A stretch of 64,000 nucleotides of DNA. Origin: Cristatella mucedo (taxonomy: Eukaryota > Bryozoa > Phylactolaemata > Cristatellidae). Made by a program: the position numbers and the translations under genes. A model generated the notes under the pieces. It saw only the letters and a program-made list of their open reading frames with translations. It was not told where the DNA came from and did no database searches. Of the stretch, positions 12,511 to 24,527 are shown piece by piece; the stretch's first letter is position 1; every line of letters begins with the position of its first letter. The stretch spans positions 1 to 64,000 of the forward strand of contig WPIO01000194.1 in assembly GCA_009760855.2 (NCBI GenBank). Direction: 5' to 3'.

Positions 12511-14600
12511 GCGACCAGTTAATCTTCATTGGCTATTTTTAAAATCAGGTACGTATTTTTTAGCTTACAATTGGTGCAAAAAAGTAACCTTCCATGTATG
12601 ACCAATTATCCATTCCATTATCTTACCCCAACTTTTGGAACAATTGAGGCTTATATGCTGTACAATACGGTGTATTAGATGGAATACTGGCACTGGCCGT
12701 TGGAGGCCATATCACGAGCTTGACTCTGTGCTTACGAAAAAAAGTTATCAGGTTAACCTACATCACAATTTTTTATTGCTTAAAACCAAAACCACAAGTG
12801 CACCATTATTTTTGCGGAATTGGCAGATTTATTACAGTTCATATATGTATGAAGCCTGAATGGCAGACTATTCGCAGCAATAACCAAACAACTGCTAGGA
12901 ATTGTGTATTTATACCTTGGACGCGTTTGTTGTGAATTTGAATTTAAAAAAGAATAATGATTTACTACACTCGTTCTAGAAATGCAGATATTTTTCAGTA
13001 GGCAATCTTACGACTGTTTGTCAGACCTGGCCGTTTCAGGACCGTTGCACAATTGCAATCATGTGAAATCACATTATATTTAGCAGGTAACCAGCAAAGC
13101 TGTTTTCTATGATGAGGAATATAAAAATAAAATGTAGCGACACCAGTAATTGCCAAAGCATGAGCAATTAAATTTAGGCAAATTATTTTACAAGGGAGGA
13201 CCAATGAATTAAAGCAAATGTGGGTAGAGTGAGGGCGAGAGAGAGAAAGAGAGAGAGGTAGAGGGAGAGAGAGAAAGTGTGTGAGAGAGAGAGCGAGCGA
13301 GCGTGATGGCACGCAATTCTTTAGGTCAGCCCTAACAAATGCTTTCTGTAACGAAAACTAAACATTGCGTTTAGGCGTGGTTTACCTCAAAAACTGCAGG
13401 AGTTGCTATCTTGGAATACCACAGGGCTGACTGTTATGGCCTGTAGAGTTAATTGCACTAGATTGCGAAAGCTAGATAGCATGACATGTATTTGTTTAAC
13501 GTTGAACGCAATTATCTACAGTTTACAATGCAAATTGGAATTGGGCAAACCAACCTTTTTAGCGATACTCCCGCAGTGTCACAATTTCATGATATAGTGC
13601 TGCCATGACAGCCTGGACACTGGAAATCACATATTAATGACGCACAAGCACAATCTGAGGAAATTCAGTAGGTTTACGTGGAATACCTTTGCCTACTATT
13701 TGGAATCGAAACCGAGTATATGTAAAGCATGCTTTATGAATGACAGCTCAGTTGCCGTTTAAATGATTTTGCCTGCCTCCGGCCTGGCCATAGGAGACAA
13801 ATCATGTGAAAATTCTCCGTAGATATTCCATGAAGTCTATGGTTAAACGTGGCATACAGTTCTCTAGGATAAGATGCCGGCACCATAGTTTCTACTATAA
13901 TCCGATAGAAATGGTTTGTTTATAGCTATTTGAATGTTTAATATGTATTGCCGGCCCAAGCCATTAGAAGCCATAGCACGATCAATTGTCAAAGAAAGGC
14001 ATTACAAGCAGTAGGTAAACCAGAAACGCCATTCTGTGAAAACTTGAAATATAAACAGCAGTTTGCATAAATCTTTCGTGCAAATGGTATTGCCTTATTG
14101 TAGGGTTACAATTATAATTTAGGCAATCATACAGTGCTTAATTCGAGTTGGGTGTTTTAGACTGCCATCTATAACGCTCTCTTCAGAAAACTCCAACTGG
14201 AAGCAAAATAGTGTGACAGGTAGATGCCGAAATAGTATACTGATCAGCTGATTACATGGCAAAATTGCTACTGGTTACAATACTCTATAACACGGTGCAT
14301 TCAAAAAGTCACACAGCTGCTATTTCACTTTAGATACTATGTAAATAGATATTTTGTATCATCCAACCTAATCATTATTTAGTATGTAAACTAACGACGA
14401 GCCTCCAAATAGTTAAGCAGCAGCCTGCTTTAAAATGGTACGGTTATAACCAATTTTTGAGCAAACTGTTCAATACAGCGAGTTTTAAGTCATTATAATA
14501 TAACTCACTAAAAAGTCAAACGTGTTAAAGTCAGTGCTCTAAGCTGTATCACTGTGGAGTAGAGGCTAGCTGGTTAAATATAGATCAACAGTACGATTCC
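12510..14600. other. no gene seen; GA-rich tract at 13,225-13,305
   Basis: No coding signal. The (GA)-rich imperfect microsatellite at about 13,225-13,305 gives spurious Ser/Leu-rich frames on the minus strand. Confidence 0.6.
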
Positions 14601-14772
14601 TCATCACGGTTGCTTCAAGCTTTTTGGTTCGCAGGTTTCACGTTATTTGCGTCCGAGGTCGAAAATTCAAATCCAGTTGTGGTATATCCTTTGTTGGCTA
14701 CTTCTAAGCAGTGGTTAACATCTTTTATATACGCCGAATTGGATTTTAAATATTTTCATAAATTTGTATACC

Positions 14773-15070
14773 TTAGCCGCAGGAGCCCTGCTTTACCGGG
14801 GCCGCTGGGGCTACCCACGCCTCCCGGTTCTGGATCAGGGACCGCACGGCTTTCGACCCGGAACTGCCTTGCCAGACGCACAGCTGCCATAATTTTGAAG
14901 GTAACTTTCGCGAAATACCGAGGTCCGCCAGGCAGGTATAATTATCCCGCCACCAGCCGCTCAGAGCACCAACCAAGAAGGGCCTCATCATTACCGACCG
15001 GTAGCCATATGTCGGGAAAGGTGGGGCTTTGGCTTAGTAATCATCAATCTTTTTCCGAGCCACCACCCAT
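14773..15070 (-). mobile_element. R2-type (REL-endonuclease) non-LTR retrotransposon, 3' part
   Basis: On the minus strand a 72-codon frame includes PFLVGALSGWW, DLGISRKL and LWQLCV. This matches the layout of the segment downstream of the endonuclease core in R2-group ORFs and corresponds to 3,420-3,560 of the other copy. Together with 15,215-15,315 it forms one element split by a later LINE A tail. GC content is clearly above the surroundings. Confidence 0.65.
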
Positions 15071-15074
15071 TGGG

Positions 15075-15210
15075 TGATAATAATTATAATAATGCTAAAA
15101 AACCTGATAAAACACTCTTATAGAATCCAATAGCTTTCTAGGCTCTTTAAACTTGCTGCAAAGGGCAACGCGATTGAATGACGAGTAATATCATGCGTGA
15201 TTAGTTTATA
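15075..15210 (-). repeat. LINE family A tail nested in the R2-type element
   Basis: It carries the family A 3' words ATAATAATTATAATAATG, GATAAAACACTCT, CTTTCTAGGC, CTGCAAAGGG and GATTGAATG..GAGTAATATCATGC in order. It separates two parts of the R2-type endonuclease frame, so it inserted later. The hairpin region is partly lost. Confidence 0.6.
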
Positions 15211-15214
15211 CTTG

Positions 15215-15330
15215 CTTCCGTCCAACGACACCATTTCGTTGACTACGACCGTATTAGTGCCGTTGTCTATCACCAGGTTAGGCTTCGGAGCCAGACGACC
15301 AGATAGCGGCAAGACTCGACCTTCCGAGAG
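15215..15330 (-). mobile_element. R2-type element, endonuclease core part
   Basis: The minus-strand translation contains KPNLVIDNG, then VVVNEMVSLDGSKY. This parallels KPDVVINKG ... FIDVTVPFDGS in the copy at 3,275-3,345. The catalytic PD is PN here and the following D of DV(T) is also lost, so even apart from the interruption the endonuclease would be inactive. Confidence 0.65.
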
Positions 15331-15433
15331 GCAGGAGAGCGCAGCGGCCTGAAGATTAGGTGAAACAGTACCTGGTTGCGGCTAGCCGTTATTGCTTGCC
15401 GCATTGGTGGGCAGTAGCATAGGGCGTGGCAAG

Positions 15434-15570
15434 GCTCTCAGCCTCAGTGCCGTCAATGTGGCATTCGTTCCGTAATAGTATTCGTTCCGGGTCGTGACAG
15501 CTCTCACCCTCAGTGTGGCAAAATGCGACATTCGTTCGTTAATTGTATTCATTCCGGCTAGTGACCAGCT
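15434..15570. repeat. tandem repeat, about 66-bp unit
   Basis: Two adjacent units begin GCTCTCA at 15,434 and GCTCTCACC at 15,500, and a third start (GCTCCTGG) follows at 15,568. Both units contain CCTCAGTG and CATTCGTTC, with TATTCGTTCCGG or TATTCATTCCGG towards the end of the unit. It lies in the GC-rich sequence upstream (in sense) of the R2-type fragment and could be part of that element. Confidence 0.7.
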
Positions 15571-15574
15571 CCTG

Positions 15575-16330
15575 GCAATGCCCACCGGTAGTACGGCCAG
15601 GAGAGCACGGTGAACGAACCGTCAAGGCGGGAACGACAGGCTGAGACCCGCGATGTGAAAGTGTCTGTGGGTCGCTAACCTGTCCATGGCCAGTCGCCGA
15701 CCGACCTTGCCCTGAGTGGGCTGGGCCTCTCAAGCCGGCCATAATCCAACGTGACGAACTCTGGCAGTCACAAAGCCAGGCCAGTCAAGTGCCTGAACAT
15801 TGTCCTGTATTGAGGCAACCACGGGTCCAAAAAATCATGCTGCGAGAAATGGAAGGCTGAAGGGGTCACGGGCTGGAACCACAAAGGCAGGTGCCCTGAC
15901 GAGGGAATGACGACATTGCTGGAGCGAAATGAGAGAGCCCTGCTTTGCCCTCTGTGGAGATGTGAGTTAAGAGCAAAAGCAGAAGAGCATACGAAGGGGC
16001 AGAGTGGGCATGAGATGAGCAGCAGGAATTGTGACAGGCACTGAAGTGAATAGACACGGCTGGTAAGTGATTGCAGTGCTGAGGACAGTAATGGCCGTCT
16101 CTAGACATAAAGGGTCAAGAGTGGGGTTGAAGCCAGTTGATGCCAGTTTAGCAGCGTCTGCTGCAGGACGGGGAGCACAGCTCTGAACTGAAGCTGCAGT
16201 AGCATCTCTGGGTTTTGGAGCTATTTACACCGTTAGGAGCTAAGTCGGCGTCGGTTTGCAGCCGGTAGCCACTGAAGCCGTGACAGAGGAGCGATCAAAA
16301 ACGGCCCGAAGGGGGCCACGAGGCCATAAG
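15575..16330. other. GC-rich stretch without gene
   Basis: Continuously GC-rich relative to the flanks and ends near an AT-rich (TAAA)n tract at 16,335-16,445. It may be the remaining body of the R2-type element, but no reverse-transcriptase motif was recognised. Confidence 0.4.
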
Positions 16331-16627
16331 GCTATTTCAATATATAAATAAAAAGATAAATAAATAAATAAGATACACAAATAAATGTAATATATTAAAT
16401 AAATAAATAAATAATGTATATGTATATACATATATATATATTTCTTACTGACAGATACATCCATTGGCAGGAAATATAGATTATAGTTTGTATTCTCTAC
16501 ATGTATCTATATTAAGCATTATAATGTTGTACATTATACAGCGGGTTCGTCATAGTGCATTCAGAAAACTCAGCCTTTTCCTAGGCGTTTTACATTTACA
16601 TGTTACGTAAGCGTGATCGAATGGTGA

Positions 16628-16705
16628 CCAGGTTTGGCCCAATGGATATAGCACTCGCCCCGACCAAGGCCCGGTCGAGTTCTTGGGCTCAAGCAAAGTG
16701 TGAAG
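16628..16705 (+). mobile_element. SINE family C head, plus orientation
   Basis: It reads CCAGGTTTGGCCCAATGGATATAGCACTCGCCCCGACCAAGGCC in two runs, then CTTGGGCTCAAG. It matches the tRNA-derived head of the minus-strand copies at 23,665, 42,780 and 46,905. The B-box-like element is GGGCTCAAGC. Confidence 0.5.
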
Positions 16706-16809
16706 CACCGTAATATAGATCAAGCTCTCTTATTGCGAAAGTTGAATAATCTAAATTTTTTATTTATAGCAGTGTTATGCTAAACGAACTGCAAGCAAAT
16801 CTTAAGCTG

Positions 16810-17265
16810 ACCTACAACGCCTGCCACGGCTTGGCTTCTCCGTTCCTAGCCTACCTGCTGCACCAGTTTCAGCCTCTTCACAACCTCTGATCCTGTATGC
16901 ACAATAAATTAGCTGTTCCATTCCTCAGCGTAAAGACCGTTGGCGACAAAAGATTGAGCTCTGCAGGTCCTAGACTGTGAAACTCGCATCCACAAATCTT
17001 ACTTAACGACACCTACTGTACTGCTGCCGACTATAGCTCATCCTTTTCAGCAGTCAGGAGCTGCTACCTCGACACTACTCACTACCTCAAATGTTCTCCT
17101 GACTTTGCTATGGCTCCCACTTTCTCTTTGTTGCGTGAGACGAAGTCTGTTGGCAACATGATGCATTCCGAAAGCTGCTTAAGCTGTGAGTGTGCTATAT
17201 AAAACTCTCCTCCTAACACCCACTTCGTCTATATGGCTTTGTGGAGTTACATACGGAGATACATG
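16810..17265 (+). repeat. LINE family B, longest copy
   Basis: This is the most complete family B copy. In one frame its 5' half resembles the end of a LINE reverse-transcriptase ORF: a LAYLLHQFQP segment, then TVGDKRLSSAGPRL, matching the layout seen at 37,694-38,152. The 3' part has the CTCTCCTGACT, TTTCTCTTTGTTGCGTGAG and GGAGTTACATACGGAGATACAT landmarks. In-frame stops show it is inactive. Confidence 0.65.
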
Positions 17266-17267
17266 GT

Positions 17268-17800
17268 TAGAGGTGTCATGGACAGGGTTAGCATGCAAAT
17301 AAGTTAGTAGCAGTAAGTACAGCGTCAGCACCAGCAAACTCACAAAGGCAAATCTCATGGAACCACAAAAAGCAGTAATACGTATATGCGTTTTAGTCCC
17401 TTTTCATATGTGATCAAGTCTGAGGATGTCACGATGCTAGTCGGGAGTAAGTTCCATTCTTGGAGAGCAAACGAACCAAACTAAGTTACTTGACGATTTG
17501 AGGCTCTTACGAGGTATGGTTAAGCGATTGGATTGCGAAAAGCCGGCGGGACGATAGTTAGCCCTGGTGGGGGAGTAAATCTGACAAGTGGGCTGGAGCT
17601 ACAAGATGAAGTGACAAAAAATTGAATTCCAAAACCTTGAAGTCGATGCCTTGCTTTACTGAGAGCCAGTGCAGGTCAGCGAGAAGTGATGTTATGTGGC
17701 GACTGCTAAGATTACCTCAGACTGGCATAACAGCAGATTTTGCAAAAGCTGAAAGCGCCTGCTAGCAGATGCCGGTAGATCAATGAGCAGTGAGCTAAAT
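17268..17800 (-). repeat. LINE family A 3' fragment (copy 2)
   Basis: It directly abuts the family B copy and runs in the opposite orientation. Landmarks are GGTTAGAGGTGTCATG.ACAGGGT.AGCATGCAA, TTGAGGCTCTTACGAGGTATGG and CTTGAAGTCGATG. The frame is broken. A (TA)n tract follows at 17,815. Confidence 0.6.
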
Positions 17801-17811
17801 ACCTCAAAGAC

Positions 17812-17925
<114 letters not shown>

Positions 17926-19710
17926 GTCAGTCTTTTAGTAATACTCTTCGGCTTTAGGGCTCATCTAAACTTGGTCTGTACACTATAGTTTTCATTTAAG
18001 CGAAAATAATAATAATCGTAATATACTTGATTAGCAAAAACTGGAAGTGCTCAGGAATGCAATCGGTACCAGTTTTGCTAGCAAAGCATCTTGTAGTCTA
18101 AGCACAAGACATATCACCTTATATTTAGGCTCATACTATTTCCTTCATTTTCGCGAGAGCTGTTTTCAGGTGAAAGCGCCTAGACTATATCCATTTTGCT
18201 CCTTAGTTGTATAGAATAGAATAATTGCAACATTCCTAGGTACCATTTTCCGTTATCCCAGCTTACTTCTCGCACGTCACCAGAAAAGATGATGAATGCC
18301 ACTGTTACTTGCTTGTCGCTGGGTAATATAAATTTTGATCCGACTTGCATCTGCAATGACAGCTGGTTTTCTCACATTATTAGCTAGTAATCATACTGAA
18401 AATGTGAGGTAGTTAACACTGTGCTTCCCTACGAAGTTCTACGTGTCATTTAAACCTTAAGGCTAAGCTGTTTCATTATAGGATTACAAGCGTTTGACTC
18501 AGCATGGGCTCAAATCCTCCAAAAATAAGCAACTAGACATTAAAAACCAAGTAAATAAGACATACTAAACTTTCTAGTTGGTTGGGAGGCTTTGCTTTAA
18601 TAATTTCTGATATGGGAACGTGACAGAAATCGTCGACTGGAAATTTAAGCGTCCTTTGGGATAGCTATTTTAACTTGGTAAGCTTACATGATTTCATTAT
18701 ACATCTGTGACAGCTAGCCATCATGTTTGGTCATGTCTATTATAACGGAATTTCTTTCAATGCTTGTGGCTAAGAATGTATCTATCGTTCTGGAAAACTA
18801 GATGCTGTACCAAACAATTTCCGATTCGGCTGGTTCGTCGAAGAGTTACAAAGCCCTCACACCTTGAGATGAATTTCAATGAGCAATGGCTTTCTGGTAT
18901 GCCTCACTTCGCTGAAGTTGATGCGATGGGATCTAGTTTATCTATGGATACAATACTAAATCCTCTCAAATGAAAATTGCTTGCAGAGGCTTTGAGCTTA
19001 AATACTTGGCCGGATTGCTGCAATAGCTTCAAAGTACTGAAACACCCAGAAACTGCTAGCTACAACCAATGAGAGTTCCAGCTCGAGAAGCCTGGCCTGA
19101 CTGGTTAATACCTGTTGAAACAAGTCGCAGATGCCAGTGGAGACTGTCAAGTGGTAATCGATGCAAGGTCTAGTCGGGCAAGCTAATCAAATTTTGCAAG
19201 CATCAGTCTTGACTGGAAATGCGACCCAGTAATCACATTGTGTACTTAAAGTGATGCAGTCATCTTTGAAATTGATGCAGCTGTAAACAATCAAACGTTA
19301 ATCTTGGCTTTGTAGAGCACGGCGACAGCCATCAATAGAACTGTTGTCGAGCTGGGTAGAAAGACTTAGAACCAAGTCTCCTGGCTGTACCACTGAATAC
19401 TTTATATGCAGAAAACACACCAGCCAAACATAGTCCACTCTCTCTAGACGGCTTCTGGTTAGCTGAGGAATCTATAACTTCTACTTTTCCCGTCTTCCTT
19501 CCCTAAAATCACCCATTGTTTCTCCTAAATTCAGTGCAAGCTTTATTTTGCTCTGCTGAGCCATTGGTCATTGTCAAACAGACCGACAGCTGGTAGCAGT
19601 TTGAGGTTGATGGAAGTATTACCGATATAGCCAGTGCATAAATTTGTGCTGGGCTGCTGATTCATTGGCCTGTAATCACTCTACCTATCAACCTCTGCAG
19701 TCACTGTAGC
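17926..19710. other. no gene seen
   Basis: No long frame, conserved motif or repeat family was recognised in about 1.8 kb. Confidence 0.5.
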
Positions 19711-19714
19711 TCAT

Positions 19715-20145
19715 TTTAAGGTCCCTTTATTCTTTGGCTCCAGCCTACACCTCAAATCGGAGCCGTCACGAGCCCAAGCATTGTACCACCTGCTTTTTTG
19801 AAACCAACTGTTTACCTATACCTCGTGCAAACCTTAAACCCTTTGGAGACCACGTTGCTTTCAGTTCGTATGCTCCCAGAGCCTGAAACTCACTCCCGAT
19901 TTGTACTACGATAATTCTGACTCGGCAAAAAAACTACACTAGACGCACCTATTTTTTCAGCATTTAGTAGGTCCCTGTAATTAGTCCTTTATCTGTTTAT
20001 GCTTGCTGACGGTGTGCATGATGCCACTAATCACAGTTGCATGGAGATCCTGTGCATGTCACCCCTAACCATGTTTTTCATGTTTTTTAAACAAGCATTC
20101 ATCATACAATCGTGATTCAATGGCAGCAGATTTAAAAATTTTAGA
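19715..20145 (+). repeat. LINE family A 3' fragment (copy 3)
   Basis: Sense orientation. It shows the family order AGGTCCCTTTATTCTTTGGCTCCAGCCTA, CTTTGGAGACCACG, CGTATGCTCCCAGAGCC, GCTGACGGTGTGCATG and CATGTCACCCCTAACCATG. The frame is interrupted. Confidence 0.65.
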
Positions 20146-20434
20146 ATGAGGTTGAGTCATCTGAGGGCACATCAGCAAGTGTATTCTTACTATTCTATGC
20201 ACGTGACACAGGAGCTACATTGGCCAAATGCATCCTATATGCGACATGACATACCAATCAATGTGAATTTTCGCAGCAACTATGCATTGCTAGCTACTGT
20301 TAAAGGATCGTCATCATACCTGTTTTAATCCTTCCAGTTACGTTGAACGTGCAGTTACGTTGGAAAATGCAAGAACCCACATTTAAAGGCGGAATATCGA
20401 TTACCTACACTTTCGCCTGACTTGATCCTGTAAG

Positions 20435-20525
20435 GTATTTGCCATAGTAAAGCGCTTAGAAAGAGATTAAGCTCTTTGAGGGCGCTTTATCAAGAGCATT
20501 ATCATTATTATTATTAATATAGTGT
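20435..20525 (+). repeat. LINE family A 3' hairpin tail
   Basis: TAAAGCGCTTAGAAAGAGATTAAGCTC..GAGGGCGCTTTATCAAG ends in (ATT)n. It is the terminal 3' end of the family, with a stem formed by AAGCGC and GCGCTTT. Confidence 0.8.
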
Positions 20526-22710
20526 GCATGATTGGGCATGGCTGTTATACTGCAAATTGTATGTTAAGCACGTTTCACCATCAAAGGAGCTCAAGTCATC
20601 GTTTGTCTACTCACTACAGTCTTCTGAGTATATCGCCTATGCTGGTGTTGTAACTAAGAGCGACCAGTAAAGAATGGAGACAATAAAAGAAGTCATCGCT
20701 TTAACTTGGTTCCCGGTGAGTGTTCCTTTCTAGGACAATTAATGCTGGTTCTTTATTAAACACGGCATTTAAATATACCATGGTCAAGTCTTTTACACCC
20801 GTGGTCTATCCTATTCAATTGGCAGATTTGAGGTCGATGGCAGGTCAACGTTTAGCTTTTTTTATTATCTAGTGTTTTGCAGCTCAAGCAAATGAGTCAT
20901 TTAAAATGTGTCAATATGAAATTCTCTTTCTCTTTACTGTCACACTACTGCATTGCTGAGCAGCTAGATTTGTTAGTGCCTATCCTACAGCTTCTTTGGC
21001 AAGCGATTAAGCATTGCAGCGATGCCACAGTAGTTGACTGCTTTGAATATTTCAATCAGTAGATAAACCAGGATTTGCTGATAGGTCACGTGTAAACAAT
21101 ATCAAGCATAGTTGAAATCAAAGATTCGCCTTCGGCAATGTGTGCCAGATTTACATTGCAAATACACAATTATCTAATCACGATAGCTAATTTCAGTTGA
21201 GGAGTTGGTGAAGGACGACAAAACGCAACTTCCAGGGAACAATTTCTTAGTGCATGCACTTACCTGCTGTCTGTATTAACAGATAGTTCGTGGACTGGCT
21301 GTGGTTGACACGAGTGATGGTGTTAGAGCCGTTTCCTAAAGCAAACATTGGTCCGATACGACTTACTCCCATTGCATTCAGAGCAGATCCATAGCACCCC
21401 ACAGGCAGTTTGGCGAAGATGGTGTACAAAATGTATATATAACCGAGTACAGCTTTTATTCTCGCCTCCTGACATAGAGCGCTCTAACATACATTCGTGT
21501 TCGTTGCAGAATTCTTCCGAAAACCGAAGTACTTGCGTACATCGCATATGAAAACGGTACAGCTAAGAGCTGATTAAAGTTATTGTTATTGTTATTTGAC
21601 CGTAGCACTTAAGAAATTACGCGCTTATGGACATCTAAACGCATATCGATTTGGGCTGCTGTGTCTCCCACCCGGCCGCTGCCTTAGCTATGCCGGCGGC
21701 TCGTAACCTGCTTGTTAGTTATGATCGTCAGCAGCTGCTATCGCTTCGTCATCGTAGATCAAATGTATTCCTAGATATTAATGTTCTTGCTAAGATTCAT
21801 GTACTATGCATTAACCTAAGAAAAGCACTAAGAATCTACTCAAATAATAGAGTCTATAAATCTTCACATTGTTTTCTGAAACTCGAAATAAAAACAGCAG
21901 CTGGTAAAAGCATATTTGTGGAAAAGCAGGCACAATACAGTTAGAATATGTATCGAAGCTGTCTGGCATGATTAGTTAAAGAAAACAGGTTGAAACCTCA
22001 CTTGCACAGTCCTATTAAATAAAGAAAGTCTTAAACGAAAGTTGTTTGCTTATAATGTGGAACCAAGCGAACAGTTTTGCCTCGCCTATTTTGGAAATAA
22101 CAGCTGAGGCACTGTTCGTATATGTTAGGCGACTGGCTGGCCCGTGTCATCAGATCAGTTGCATGAGAATGCTCACCTGCAGTCCCGAACAAGTTTACTG
22201 AAAACATAAAAAAATGTATCTCGCGATGGAAAATCAAGTCCACTTTGTTAAATGATATTGTGGATAGGGTCCGTGGATACGGTATTGAAGTTCAAATATA
22301 TGGGATGGATGATTCACCTAAGGTTTCTCTTGCCATATAACAAAAGCTTGGTTGTGCTCAGAAAATGGATTTCGTGGGCGAACGTGTAACACGGTTTTCA
22401 ATGAACTGGAATTGCAACCGTAGTGGTGCGATGCCCATCATGAAGATGATGCTGTATCTTAATGAGAATAATTTACGAGGCTGCATGAACAAAGCCTGTA
22501 TTGTAGACTAAGGAGCGAGTGCTGCCAAATCTACAGTAAATTAGACTCACTTGCTGTTATAATTTCTCGATACAGAAAAAAGTGTACCGGGTTTAAACAC
22601 TGAATGACCAGCGAGCCCACTTTACTATTCTCACAATCATGGCAAGCGATCAACAGGAGTACATAATGCTGGTACATGCATGTACTTAGTAATTCAGACA
22701 ACGTAAAAAT
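20525..22710. other. no gene seen
   Basis: No supported gene or repeat. Frames of 60-97 codons here (for example 21,651-21,944) show no family features. Confidence 0.45.
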
Positions 22711-22714
22711 TTAT

Positions 22715-23560
22715 CATAATTGTAATGCACTTTCTAAAGCGCCCTCAGAGAAATCAAACTCTTTCTAGTTACTTTAAATATACTGCTAAGGGAAACGTGA
22801 TTAAATGTTGATGAGTATAATGCCTAATAAACATAATGAATATATATAGTTAGGGGTGACATGAACAGGGTGGGCAGGCAAGTGTAGTTAGTGGCAGCAT
22901 TCACTGTGAAGCACGTATAAGAACATGAAGAACGAGTCATAGGGACCCACTGAATGCTGTCCTAAATAGAAGTGTTTTTAAGTTCTTTTTAAATTCGGTT
23001 CAGAAGGGGATGTTGTGACACAATTAGGGAGGGAGCTCCAGGCTATGGGAGGACAAGAATTAAATGCACGGTCTCCAAAGAATTTTAGGTTTGTCCTAGG
23101 TATTGGTAAACTGTAGGATTCCGAAAAGCTGATGCTACGATGCTTGGCCTGGTATGGGATTAGATCTGACAGAGAGGCTAGAGTGAAAGAACGAAGGGAG
23201 CTAAACGTGAGCAACAAAACCTTGAAGTCGATTTATTGCTTGACTGGTAGCCAGTGAAGGTCGATGAGATGTGGTTTGATGTGGCAACTGCGACGCTCAC
23301 AACAGCCAAGCCTAGCTGCTGAGTTTTGCAACGGCTGAAATTGCAGGATTGCACATGCTGGTAGGCCAGCAAGTGGAGAGCTACAGAAGTGAAGACGAGA
23401 TGTTACAAATGCATGGACTAACTTAGACCTGGGATCCCTATCTAAACGAGCCCGAATTTCAGCAATGTTATGTTTCTGAAAGTAGGCAGACTTGCTTGTG
23501 CCGCTGATGTGGTCGTCAAACGAAAGATCACTTTGGAACATTATACCCAGATTTCGAGCT
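22715..23560 (-). mobile_element. LINE family A 3' fragment with RT C-terminus (copy 4)
   Basis: The 3' hairpin lies at about 22,730-22,780, and the fragment extends to the end of the reverse-transcriptase ORF. The minus-strand frame at 23,233-23,541 reads LSFDDHISGTSKSAY, RSKLVHAFVTSRL and DLHWLPVKQ, the usual C-terminal RT segments of CR1/L2-like LINEs. Further frames follow at 23,178-23,372 and 22,978-23,217, so at least two frameshifts have occurred. It is 5'-truncated and inactive. Confidence 0.85.
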
Positions 23561-23664
23561 GACTTAACGAAAATTGCTCAACAAAAATTTGCTATCTGGG
23601 CCAATAAACCGATCCTGGACGAATGAGCAAACCCTTACATGACGTCTTCAAGTGGCATGCTACA

Positions 23665-23815
23665 GTAAATAAATATAATTCATTTATATTGAGCCCCAAG
23701 AAAACTTCATCTCTATTCAGGCGCTTCACAAATGCCTCGGGGCTCGAGCCAGCGACCTTAGTCGGGGCGAGCACCTTAACCGCTAGACCAAACCAGCTCG
23801 GCATGTACTGAGAAG
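23665..23815 (-). mobile_element. tRNA-headed SINE family C (copy 1)
   Basis: On the minus strand the head reads GAGCTGGTTTGGTCTAGCGG, then TTAAGGTGCTCGCCCCGAC, with an A-box-like TGGTCTAGCGG and a B-box-like GGCTCGAGCCC. The body ends in AAGCGCCTGAATAGAGATG, a hairpin like that of LINE A, followed by an AT tail. The head resembles tRNA-Glu/Asp type sequences. It lies about 0.5 kb left of the Polinton-like block. Confidence 0.75.
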
Positions 23816-24300
23816 GTCAGAAATAATTAACAGCAGAACATCAAATGAAGACATTGGTTTCATCAGCTACAATGTATTTATGTTACTCCAAGCGTCAGCA
23901 TTTGAGGGGGATATTTTGAATTTAGATGTGAAAAAATATACAGTGACGAAGAGATTTACATATGGCCAAATTTACCTGAATTCAAAATTACAAGAAGAAT
24001 GATATTTAATACAAATTGATTAAAATAAGTAAACTCTACTCTACGTAATCAAAATTTATCATATCCATAGTTTGAAACAAGAAAAATCGGCAGTACTAAT
24101 GTTTTTGAATCGTAATTAGTAGTTCCCGGTAAGCTTATATACATTCTTATATTATAATTTAACAATTTCTATAACAATATTTATTTGTTGTGAAATAAAA
24201 TCTAATAAATTTAAAAAAATGATTAGTAGCAGTCACTACTATCTCGAAAATATAATCTCCTATAATGTTTTGATATTCAAGAGTATTCGGTACTTATATC
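23816..24300. other. AT-rich left flank or left end of Polinton-like block
   Basis: Base composition becomes strongly AT-rich from about 23,930. No terminal inverted repeat was identified by eye, so the exact left end of the element is unknown. Confidence 0.4.
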
Positions 24301-24317
24301 ATTTGTTCCCAAGGATA

Positions 24318-24527
24318 TTAATTGTAAGCAAAATTTCCTAATACTGGTGTTTCAGTTCCATTCACATAACTTTTTCCACGAGCAACTAAATTAAAACTTA
24401 CAAGTATTAAATTTTTAAATGAATCAGAAATTACACCTTCAAAATTAAATTTAAAATTCAGAGTAGGACCAACAAGAGTAATATTAGGATATATTGTTTT
24501 AATGTTTGAATCAGTGTAAGAAGCTTT
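24318..24527 (-). pseudogene. unassigned Polinton frame, C-terminal part
   Basis: This is the open part of a minus-strand frame that continues at 24,909-25,170 on the far side of a LINE B insertion. It is rich in beta-favouring residues (TLVGPTLNFKFNFEGV, LVSFNLVARGKSYV), as in a structural protein, and ends at a TAA at the left. The first 15 codons of the apparent frame (24,528-24,566) belong to the inserted repeat. A capsid-related role is only a guess. Confidence 0.5.

Noticed and set aside
23665-23815. Functional tRNA gene
   Set aside because: A- and B-box-like words are present but no proper acceptor stem or cloverleaf pairing; the same head is repeated with a SINE body.
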